A stretch of 5,906 nucleotides of DNA from an uncultured Collinsella sp. (lineage in GTDB: Bacteria; Actinomycetota; Coriobacteriia; Coriobacteriales; Coriobacteriaceae), in NCBI GenBank assembly GCA_902494935.1, contig CABUVH010000120.1:1-5906 (forward strand), given 5' to 3'. The notes under the pieces were generated by a model. It saw nothing but the letters and a program-made list of their open reading frames with translations. It searched no databases and was not told where the DNA came from. How positions within the stretch are numbered: the first letter of the stretch is position 1; the number at the start of each line of letters is the position of its first letter. The position numbers and the translations under genes are program-made. Shown here one piece after another: positions 1 through 5,235 of this stretch.

Positions 1-1074
1 GCCTTTGGCATGGGCATCGACAAGCCCAACGTGCGCTACGTGATCCACAACAACGTGCCCGAGAGTATCGAGGCATACTACCAAGAGGCGGGCCGCGCAG
101 GCCGTGATGGCGACCCGGCAAGCTGCCACTTGCTGTGGAACGGTAACGATTTTCGCATGCGCCGCTTTTTAATCGACCGCGGCGATGCCGCCGATGAGGC
201 GCTTGACGACGAGCAGCGCGCGTGGGCGCTCCAGAATCGATATCGTCTGCTCAGCCAGATGGAGGGCTATTGCAATACCACCGGCTGCCTGCGCGAATAT
301 ATGTTGCGCTACTTTGGCGACGAGGCCGCGGCCGAGCATGCTGCCGCGGCTGGTGCGGGCGCCACCGCCACGGACGAGGCCGAGGGCTGCGGCAACTGCA
401 GCAACTGCCTCACGCAGTTCGAGGTCGAGGACGTCACCGATATGGCCCGCGCCGCTGTGCGCTATGTGGCTACGCGACCCATGCGCTTTGGCAAGTCGCT
501 CATCGCCGACGTGCTCCACGGCGGCAACACCGAGCGCATTCGCCAGATGCATCTGGACGAGGACCGCGGCTACGGTGAGCTGTCGAGCGAATCGGTCGGG
601 CGTATCAAGGACATCATCGGCCAGCTGTGCGGCCGCGGTTATCTGGCTACCTCGCAGGGGCAGTACCCGGTCGTGGGGCTGGGCCCGCGTACCACCGAGG
701 TCGAGGATGAGGCGTTTGCCTTTACCGTCAAGCGTCGTGCGTCCAAGCGCAAGGCCTCGGCCCGTGCCCGCCGCGCGGTGGATCTGCTGCGTGAGGAGGC
801 CGAGCTAGATCAGCGCCCGCGCGTGGGTGACGATGCCGAGCTGTTCGAGCGCCTGCGTGCCCTGCGCAAGGAGATTTCGACCGAGCTGGAGATGGCGCCG
901 TACATGGTCTTCTCTGACAAGGCCCTGCGCGGCCTGTGCCGCCTACGACCTCAGACACGCGACGAGCTTATCCAGGTCAACGGTATTGGCGAGAAAAAGG
1001 CCGATGCCTTTGGCGAGCAGTTTATGGCGGCGATTGAAGAGTTTGAGTCCGAGCATGCACGGGATGGAGCGTAA
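1..1074 (+). CDS. recQ: ATP-dependent DNA helicase RecQ, C-terminal part (5' truncated by window)
   Basis: RecQ is a 3'-5' superfamily 2 DNA helicase acting in recombination and replication-fork repair. The reading frame is open from base 1, so the N-terminal ATPase lobe with the Walker motifs lies outside the window; 357 residues are visible. They start inside helicase motif V (AFGMGIDKPNVR) and continue to motif VI (QEAGRAGRDG, visible residues about 28-37), which carries the arginine finger. A zinc-binding region follows, with Cys at about 96, 130, 133 and 136 (CGNCSNC). Then come an RQC winged-helix region (about 145-240) and a C-terminal HRDC domain (about 279-349) that ends in a helix-hairpin-helix-like VNGIGEKKADAFG stretch. 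The segment between the first zinc Cys and the CGNC motif holds an Ala-rich insert, making it about twice as long as in E. coli RecQ. The TAA stop overlaps the ATG of the downstream gntR gene by one base. Confidence 0.96.
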   Translation, partial: AFGMGIDKPNVRYVIHNNVPESIEAYYQEAGRAGRDGDPASCHLLWNGNDFRMRRFLIDRGDAADEALDDEQRAWALQNRYRLLSQMEGYCNTTGCLREYMLRYFGDEAAAEHAAAAGAGATATDEAEGCGNCSNCLTQFEVEDVTDMARAAVRYVATRPMRFGKSLIADVLHGGNTERIRQMHLDEDRGYGELSSESVGRIKDIIGQLCGRGYLATSQGQYPVVGLGPRTTEVEDEAFAFTVKRRASKRKASARARRAVDLLREEAELDQRPRVGDDAELFERLRALRKEISTELEMAPYMVFSDKALRGLCRLRPQTRDELIQVNGIGEKKADAFGEQFMAAIEEFESEHARDGA

Positions 1075-1832
1075 TGATGGCATCCGACGATAAAACCGAG
1101 CGCACTGAGGTGTCCGCCGTGCCGTTGTACCAGCAGGTTATGGACGACCTAAAGGGCGAGATCGCGCGCGGCGTGTACGCATCCGGCTCGCGCATTCCTT
1201 CCGAGATGGAGCTCGCGAAGCACTACGGCGTGGGACGCATCACCGTGCGCCGCGCCGTCGAGGAGCTGTCGCGCGCGGGGTATCTCAACCGTCAGCAGGG
1301 GAGGGGCACGTTTGTGTGCGCGCCCAAGCTCAAACGCAAGATTGTCCAGAAGGGTGACGTTCAGAGCTTTTCCGAGGGTTGCGCCGCCAACGACATGGTG
1401 GCCGGAGCACGTCTGGTGTCGCGCACGGTGGTTGCGGCGACGCGCGAGGACGCGGCGTTTTTTGGTGTGGAACCCGGCTGCGAGCTCATCGTGGTCGAGC
1501 GCGTGCGCACGGCAGATGGCGTGCCCGTCATGCTCGAGAACAACGCCTTTGTGCTGGCCGACCATCCCTATCTGCAGACGCTTGCCGACAAGGACCTCAC
1601 GGACAATTCCATCTTTGCGCTCGTTGCCGAGCATTCGGGCCGTTCGCCGCTCAAGTCCGACCCCTGTACTGTGGAGATTGCGCTTGCCGATGCTCAGGCA
1701 GCCCCGCTGTTGGAGGTGCCGGTCGGCGAGCCGCTCTTCTATATGGAGGCCTACTTTACCGATGAGGACGAGCGGCCCCTGCTGCTCGGTCGTCAAAAGA
1801 TCGTGGGCTCGCGCTACGTGTTCGACATCTAA
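1074..1832 (+). CDS. GntR family transcriptional regulator, HutC subfamily (UTRA domain)
   Basis: This is a 252-residue cytoplasmic DNA-binding regulator. Residues about 18-82 form the GntR winged helix-turn-helix: PLYQQVMDDLKGEI, then PSEMELAKHYGVGRITVRRA (residues 42-61), then the wing with QQGRGTF. Residues about 103-248 match the UTRA effector domain, which in HutC-type regulators binds small ligands, often sugar phosphates. The length is normal for the family. The first ATG overlaps the recQ stop (TAATG). A second ATG follows at once at 1077; a GGAG at 1066-1069 lies 4 bases from the first ATG and 7 from the second, so the 1077 start (251 aa) is equally possible or better. The overlap suggests coupling to recQ translation. 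The next gene downstream encodes an FrlB-like deglycase, and GntR/UTRA regulators (for example FrlR) accompany such enzymes in known fructosamine loci. I infer that this protein controls that gene through the direct repeats in the gap. The effector is unknown. Confidence 0.93.
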   Translation: MMASDDKTERTEVSAVPLYQQVMDDLKGEIARGVYASGSRIPSEMELAKHYGVGRITVRRAVEELSRAGYLNRQQGRGTFVCAPKLKRKIVQKGDVQSFSEGCAANDMVAGARLVSRTVVAATREDAAFFGVEPGCELIVVERVRTADGVPVMLENNAFVLADHPYLQTLADKDLTDNSIFALVAEHSGRSPLKSDPCTVEIALADAQAAPLLEVPVGEPLFYMEAYFTDEDERPLLLGRQKIVGSRYVFDI

Positions 1833-1841
1833 CGTTCACGA

Positions 1842-1858
1842 ATAGAACAACATGGAAC
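1842..1858 (+). repeat. Direct repeat copy 1, candidate operator
   Basis: ATAGAACAACATGGAAC. It matches the copy at 1904-1920 in 16 of 17 positions, and the start-to-start distance is 62 bp (about six helical turns). Each copy contains two GAAC blocks 10 bp apart, one turn of DNA, so both would face the same side of the helix. A GTTC at 1834-1837 also makes a loose inverted pair with the first GAAC. This copy lies just after the gntR stop and would sit around -69 to -53 of the predicted start site of the downstream gene. The repetition is seen directly; the operator role is inferred. Confidence 0.6.
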
Positions 1859-1895
1859 AAATTTACCGCAATGGCTTCCACCGTGGCTGCATGCG

Positions 1896-1904
1896 TGGTA
1901 TATA
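1896..1904 (+). promoter_or_regulatory. Extended -10 promoter element for the SIS-domain gene
   Basis: TGGTATATA fits an extended -10 (TGn followed by a TATAAT-like hexamer, here TATATA at 1899-1904). The 17-bp-upstream -35 position (TTCCAC, 1876-1881) is a poor match, as is common with extended -10 promoters. It is the most AT-rich point of the gap and would start transcription near 1911, about 66 bases before the ATG. The adjacent repeat at 1904-1920 overlaps its downstream edge and the start site, where a bound protein would be expected to repress. Confidence 0.45.
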
Positions 1905-1920
1905 TAGAACAACATAGAAC
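1904..1920 (+). repeat. Direct repeat copy 2, candidate operator at the promoter
   Basis: ATAGAACAACATAGAAC, a 16/17 match to the copy at 1842-1858. It overlaps the last base of the predicted -10 and spans the probable transcription start. That position suits steric repression by the adjacent GntR regulator, with copy 1 upstream as an auxiliary site. A GntR/HutC dimer usually binds a short inverted repeat, so a direct-repeat operator would be somewhat unusual. Confidence 0.6.
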
Positions 1921-1976
1921 GACAGCAGGTACGAGCAGCCGTCGCCAAAAGCCGCCACACAAGGAGGGGCATCAGC

Positions 1977-2945
1977 ATGAACGCACATGATCTGATTCAG
2001 GAAATTATCGAGCGCAAGGGCAAGATCGAGAACGTCTTTTGGATCGCTTGCGGCGGTTCGATGATCGATCTCATGCCGGCCAACGAGCTGCTCAAGCGTG
2101 AGGCCACCACGTTTACCTCGACGGTCTACACGGCACGCGAGTTTTGCCTGATGGCTCCCAAGAGTCTTGGCGAGAAGTCTCTCGTCATCGCCTGCAGCCA
2201 CAGCGGCAACACGCAGGAGGTCGTCGACGGCTGCGAGATGGCGCTGGCCGCCGGTGCCGAGGTCATTGCCCTTACCGACTGCGAGGGCTCAAAGATCGAC
2301 AACGGCAAGTGGACTACCTGGGTCTATCCGTGGGGTGAGGGCGTGTCGCAGGCCGAGGTGCCGCAGGGCATTGGCGCTCTGATCGCCGCCGAGTTGCTCG
2401 ACCAGCAGGAAGGCTACGAGTCACTCGCCGACATGTATGAGGGCCTCAAGCAGATGGATGCGCTGCTGCCCGCCGCCCGTGAGAAGGTCAACGCCGAGCT
2501 GGGCGCCCGCTTTGCCGAGCTCTGCCAGCAGCACAAGTTCTTCTATATCCTGGGCTCCGGTCCCAACTTTAGCCAGACCTATGCCATGGCGATCTGCTCG
2601 CTCATGGAGATGCAGTGGCAGCACTGCTGCTACATCCACTCCGGCGAGTACTTCCACGGCCCGTTCGAAGCCACCGAGCCCGGCGTGTTCTACTTTGTGC
2701 AGCTCGGATCGGGCGAGTGCCGCCCCATGGAGGAGCGCGCGCTGGCGTTCCTCAACACGCACACCGATACAGTCATGGTGCTCGATGCGCTCGAGTACGG
2801 CGTGGGCGAAGTGCCTGCCAGCGTGCGTTCGTTCCTGGAGCCGATCTTCTTCTACAACATGAGCTGCGAGCTGCGCGCCGCCCGCGGCAAGGTGTTCGAC
2901 CACAGCCCCGAGATTCGTCGCTACATGGGCATCGAGCAGTACTAG
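1977..2945 (+). CDS. Tandem SIS domain protein, FrlB/FraB-like fructosamine-phosphate deglycase family
   Basis: This 322-residue cytosolic protein has two SIS (phosphosugar-binding) domains. The first spans about 18-140, with WIACGGSMIDL and the phosphate-binding loop ACSHSGNTQEV (72-82). The second spans about 185-310, starting at ILGSGPNFSQTYA. The block SGEYFHGPFEATEPGV and the C-terminus RRYMGIEQY resemble E. coli FrlB, which splits fructoselysine 6-phosphate into glucose 6-phosphate and lysine. Glu211 (in LMEMQW) and His227 (in EYFHGP) are 16 residues apart, the same spacing as the catalytic Glu/His pair I recall for Salmonella FraB (Glu214/His230). A glucosamine-6-phosphate synthase (GlmS) is excluded because no glutaminase domain is present. 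The start is fixed by an excellent ribosome site AAGGAGG (1961-1967), nine bases from the ATG. The gntR gene lies directly upstream. No kinase, PTS or ABC transporter is in the window, so the substrate is open: fructoselysine, glucoselysine, another Amadori product or a different amino sugar phosphate. Confidence 0.85.
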   Translation: MNAHDLIQEIIERKGKIENVFWIACGGSMIDLMPANELLKREATTFTSTVYTAREFCLMAPKSLGEKSLVIACSHSGNTQEVVDGCEMALAAGAEVIALTDCEGSKIDNGKWTTWVYPWGEGVSQAEVPQGIGALIAAELLDQQEGYESLADMYEGLKQMDALLPAAREKVNAELGARFAELCQQHKFFYILGSGPNFSQTYAMAICSLMEMQWQHCCYIHSGEYFHGPFEATEPGVFYFVQLGSGECRPMEERALAFLNTHTDTVMVLDALEYGVGEVPASVRSFLEPIFFYNMSCELRAARGKVFDHSPEIRRYMGIEQY

Positions 2946-2996
2946 GTAACGGGAAAAGCATTCACCTTCGATTCGCGAGCGTGTCGCATGAGCCAA

Positions 2997-3036
2997 AAAG
3001 CGGGCCGTGCCGGGGATTTCCGGCGCGGCCCGCTTT
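2997..3036. terminator. Bidirectional rho-independent terminator between convergent genes
   Basis: A 17-bp stem (2997-3013 pairing with 3020-3036) has one G-U wobble and a 6-base loop, GGATTT. The stem core is GC-rich (GCGGGCC/GGCCCGC) and the outer edge is AAA/TTT. Read on the minus strand, the stem ends in a run of five T's (from AAAAA at 2995-2999), a good terminator for the lactate dehydrogenase-like gene. Read on the plus strand it ends in only TTT, so it is weaker for the SIS gene. It lies in the 133-base gap between the two convergent stop codons; I see nothing else in that gap. Confidence 0.88.
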
Positions 3037-3078
3037 GCATAGCGTCCGTATGAGCGAGGTGTCGCGTCAAGCGGCGGC

Positions 3079-4056
3079 CTACTTCGCGTCGTAGGCCTCG
3101 GCGTCCCACCAGTCGAGCTGGGCGATGTTGTCGCGGATGTGCTGGCAGCTCTTGTGGAAGCCCTCGAGCTCGTGCTCGGACAGGTCCAGCGTGTAGACCT
3201 CCTCGACGCCCTCGGCACCGATCGCGCACGGCAGGGAGGTGAAGATGCCCTCCTCGCCATACTGGCCGGTCATGAGCGTGGAGGCGGAAAGCACGGCGTG
3301 CTCGTTATGCAGCACGGCGGCGCAAACGCGCGCGGCGGAGTTGGCGACGGCGTACTCGGTGCACTGTTTGCCCTGGTAGGTTACGTAGCCGCCCTTGCGC
3401 GCGAGCTCCTCGACCTCCATGTGGTCAAAGGCGTACTTGTCGGGGTTCTCGGCCTGAAGCTCGTTAAGGCTCTTGCCGGCGATGGTTGCGGCCTTAAAGG
3501 CGGCCAGCTGGCTAAAGCCGTGCTCGCCGATCATGTAGGCGTCGATGGACTTGGGGCTCACGCCGACCTTCTTGGAGATCTCGGTGCGCAGGCGGGCGGA
3601 GTCCAGGCCGCAGCCCGAGCCGATGATCTTCTTGGGATCGTAGCCGGTCAGGTGCCACAGCTCGGTGCACACGACGTCGCAGGGGTTGGAGATGCTCACG
3701 AAGATGCCATCAAAGCCGGCGTCGACGATGCGCTTGGCAAAGGTGCGGGCGGCGTCGGTGGTAAAGAACAGCTCGCCGTCGCGGTTGCCGGCGGCCAGCG
3801 CGACCTTGCCGGCGGCGTTGACGATGACGTCGCAGCAGGCAAGCTCCTCGTAGTGGTCGTAGCAGTTGACGATCTTGGTGTTGTACGGGACAAACGAAAG
3901 GGAGTCGCGCAGGTCCTGGACCTCGGACGTCACCTTGGCCTGGTTGATATCGCACAGGTACAGCTCATCGGCAATGCCCTGCATGAGCAGACTGTTGGCA
4001 ACATGTGCTCCTACGTGGCCCTGGCCGACCACACCGATCTTACGCGTCTGGTACAT
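3079..4056 (-). CDS. L-lactate / L-2-hydroxyacid dehydrogenase (LDH/MDH superfamily)
   Basis: This 325-residue NAD-dependent cytosolic dehydrogenase reduces a 2-oxoacid such as pyruvate to the L-2-hydroxyacid, regenerating NAD in fermentation. The Rossmann motif GQGHVG is at 11-16, and Asp36 at the end of the second strand favours NAD over NADP. SNPCDV lies at 123-128. The catalytic Asp152 and substrate-binding Arg155 are in GLDSARLR, and catalytic His179 is in IGEHG. The mobile loop (about 83-96, GKVALAAGNRDGEL) lacks the usual LDH form and has Arg92 as the likely loop arginine. GEHG is followed by FSQ instead of the common DSE. These changes fit the L-2-hydroxyisocaproate dehydrogenase branch as well as a divergent LDH, so a substrate bulkier than pyruvate is possible. 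I chose the ATG at 4056: it follows AAAGGA by 7 bases and gives a normal N-terminus. A longer frame from 4095 would start inside the predicted -10. The gene is divergent from metA. Confidence 0.92.
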   Translation of the reverse strand: MYQTRKIGVVGQGHVGAHVANSLLMQGIADELYLCDINQAKVTSEVQDLRDSLSFVPYNTKIVNCYDHYEELACCDVIVNAAGKVALAAGNRDGELFFTTDAARTFAKRIVDAGFDGIFVSISNPCDVVCTELWHLTGYDPKKIIGSGCGLDSARLRTEISKKVGVSPKSIDAYMIGEHGFSQLAAFKAATIAGKSLNELQAENPDKYAFDHMEVEELARKGGYVTYQGKQCTEYAVANSAARVCAAVLHNEHAVLSASTLMTGQYGEEGIFTSLPCAIGAEGVEEVYTLDLSEHELEGFHKSCQHIRDNIAQLDWWDAEAYDAK

Positions 4057-4063
4057 ATATGTA

Positions 4064-4070
4064 TCCTTTC
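4064..4070 (-). promoter_or_regulatory. Ribosome binding site that fixes the dehydrogenase start
   Basis: On the minus strand GAAAGGA ends 7 bases before the ATG at 4056-4054. It supports that ATG over the in-frame ATG at 4095, which would add 13 residues (MVRREKLGRKDTY) not expected before the Rossmann strand KIGVVGQG. Confidence 0.8.
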
Positions 4071-4093
4071 GGCCGAGTTTTTCGCGTCGAACC

Positions 4094-4099
4094 ATTGTA
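4094..4099 (-). promoter_or_regulatory. Predicted -10 element of the dehydrogenase promoter
   Basis: The minus strand reads TACAAT, five of six matches to TATAAT. At 17-bp spacing the upstream hexamer is CTAGCA (4122-4117), only three of six matches to TTGACA. Transcription would start near 4087, giving a leader of about 30 bases before the ATG at 4056. The weak -35 overlaps the imperfect palindrome at 4113-4130. Confidence 0.5.
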
Positions 4100-4112
4100 G
4101 CGTCCTGCTGTT

Positions 4113-4130
4113 ACTTTGCTAGGCTAAAGT
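4113..4130. promoter_or_regulatory. Imperfect palindrome in the divergent dehydrogenase/metA region
   Basis: ACTTTGCTAGGCTAAAGT has perfect 5-bp outer arms (ACTTT/AAAGT) and an imperfect CTAG-containing centre. It overlaps the predicted -35 of the minus-strand dehydrogenase and lies upstream of metA, a position where a regulator could control either gene. It does not match the Rex operator consensus (TTGTGAA-type arms). The symmetry is modest and may be chance. Confidence 0.25.
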
Positions 4131-4189
4131 GCCGTAGATTTTGGGACATGCCTTAATCTCTACTTTTGGAGTGATTTGGGCCGTTGACG

Positions 4190-4206
4190 GCATCGCTGGG
4201 CGATGC
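4190..4206 (+). other. Perfect 7-bp hairpin in the metA upstream region
   Basis: GCATCGC (4190-4196) and GCGATGC (4200-4206) are perfect inverted repeats around a TGG triloop. No T-run follows, so this is not a classical terminator. It lies 60 bases before the metA ATG in a 210-base divergent gap (4057-4266). Apart from the dehydrogenase promoter, the palindrome at 4113-4130 and this hairpin, I see no convincing metA promoter and no recognisable SAM riboswitch core in that gap. It may be part of a leader RNA structure or of no consequence. Confidence 0.35.
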
Positions 4207-4266
4207 GCTCGCGCGGATGGGGCCGGTCGTTGTACCATAGCTGCAACTGACTCGTAAGGAGCATCC

Positions 4267-5193
4267 ATGCCCATTCGTATCCCCGACGCTCTCCCTGCAG
4301 CCGCGCAGCTCGAGAGCGAGAACATCTTTGTCATGACCGAGTACCGCGCGCTGCACCAGGACATCCGTCCGCTGCGCGTGCTCATCCTCAACCTCATGCC
4401 CACTAAGATCGCCACTGAGACGCAGATCATGCGCAAGCTCTCCAACACGCCGCTGCAGGTGGAGGTGGACCTGCTGCGCACCAAGACGCACGAGGCCACG
4501 CACGTGAGCGCCGGCCACCTGGAGACGTTCTACCGCACGTTCGACGACATCCGCGACATCCACTACGACGGCCTGATCATCACGGGCGCGCCGGTGGAGC
4601 AGATGCCGTTCGAGGAGGTCGACTACTGGCCCGAGCTCTGCCAGATCATGGATTGGTCCACCACGCACGTGCACTCTACGCTGCACATTTGTTGGGGCGC
4701 GCAGGCAGGGCTGTACCATCATTACGGCATCCAGAAGTACGACCTGCCGGCAAAGGCGAGCGGCGTGTTCGAGCATTATCTGGTGAAGCCGCAAAGCCCG
4801 CTGGTCCGCGGCTTTGACGACCGCTTCTATGCCGTACATTCGCGCAACACCGACGTGCGCCGCGAGGACGTGGAGGCCGAGCCGCAGCTTGAGGTCGTGG
4901 CCGTGTCCGACGAGGTGGGCCTGTACATCGTCAAGTCGACCGACAGCCGTCGCTTCTTTGTCTTTGGCCATCCCGAGTACGACACCGATACGCTGCGCCT
5001 GGAGTACGAGCGCGATGTGAAGCGCGGGCTCAACCCGGAGGTGCCGGCGCACTACTTTCCGGGTGACGACCCCTCCGCCGAGCCGCGCAACGTCTGGCGC
5101 AGCCAAGCTCAGCTGTTCTACACCAACTGGCTCAACTACTACGTCTACCAGACCACGCCCTACGACCTGGCCTGCGCCGGCGAGGAGCACTAG
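4267..5193 (+). CDS. metA: Homoserine O-acetyltransferase, MetA family (predicted acetyl-CoA dependent)
   Basis: The enzyme activates homoserine by O-acylation, the first committed step of methionine synthesis, in the cytoplasm. The 308 residues match the full MetA length with a single class I glutamine-amidotransferase-like fold. Catalytic Cys142 is in HICWGAQA, His235 and Glu237 in FGHPEYD, and the family blocks LNLMPTKIATETQ (41-53) and TGAPVEQMPFEEVDYW (106-121) are intact. Residue 111 is Glu. In the published comparison of Bacillus cereus and E. coli MetA, Glu here goes with acetyl-CoA and Gly with succinyl-CoA, so I predict an acetyltransferase despite the usual succinyltransferase label. 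The product would be O-acetylhomoserine. The start is supported by AAGGAG (4256-4261), five bases before the ATG; the N-terminus MPIRIPDALPA is typical of the family. The gene stands alone between a divergent dehydrogenase and a convergent 5-FCL gene; no other methionine gene is adjacent. Confidence 0.96.
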   Translation: MPIRIPDALPAAAQLESENIFVMTEYRALHQDIRPLRVLILNLMPTKIATETQIMRKLSNTPLQVEVDLLRTKTHEATHVSAGHLETFYRTFDDIRDIHYDGLIITGAPVEQMPFEEVDYWPELCQIMDWSTTHVHSTLHICWGAQAGLYHHYGIQKYDLPAKASGVFEHYLVKPQSPLVRGFDDRFYAVHSRNTDVRREDVEAEPQLEVVAVSDEVGLYIVKSTDSRRFFVFGHPEYDTDTLRLEYERDVKRGLNPEVPAHYFPGDDPSAEPRNVWRSQAQLFYTNWLNYYVYQTTPYDLACAGEEH

Positions 5194-5235
5194 GCTGCGA
5201 TGGTACTGCTGTAGCCGTGGCTGATATGGCGGCGA

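Noticed and set aside
2421..3260. A 279-residue open frame on the minus strand across the SIS gene end and the terminator
   Set aside because: It runs through a strong terminator and overlaps two well-supported genes. Its Arg/Ser/Thr-rich start is typical of out-of-frame high-GC translation.
3139..4122. A 327-residue open frame on the plus strand opposite the dehydrogenase gene
   Set aside because: It is a high-GC antisense shadow: Leu/Val/Gly/Ala-rich low-complexity protein with no recognisable motifs, while the minus-strand frame has complete LDH catalytic motifs, a ribosome site and a terminator.
4184..4189. TTGACG as a -35 element for metA
   Set aside because: No -10-like hexamer lies 16-19 bases downstream; the nearest TACCAT (4233-4238) is 43 bases away.
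4096..4266. SAM riboswitch upstream of metA
   Set aside because: I looked for the conserved core sequences of S-box and actinobacterial SAM-type riboswitches and did not recognise them; only a simple hairpin is present.
4153..5190. A 345-residue open frame on the minus strand opposite metA
   Set aside because: The plus strand encodes a full MetA with catalytic Cys, His and Glu. The opposing product is rich in Arg, Val, His and Leu and has no family resemblance.
5193..5216. Possible hairpin (GGCTGC/GTAGCC) after the metA stop as a terminator
   Set aside because: Only 6 bp with one wobble, a 12-base loop and no T-run on either strand; too weak to call.
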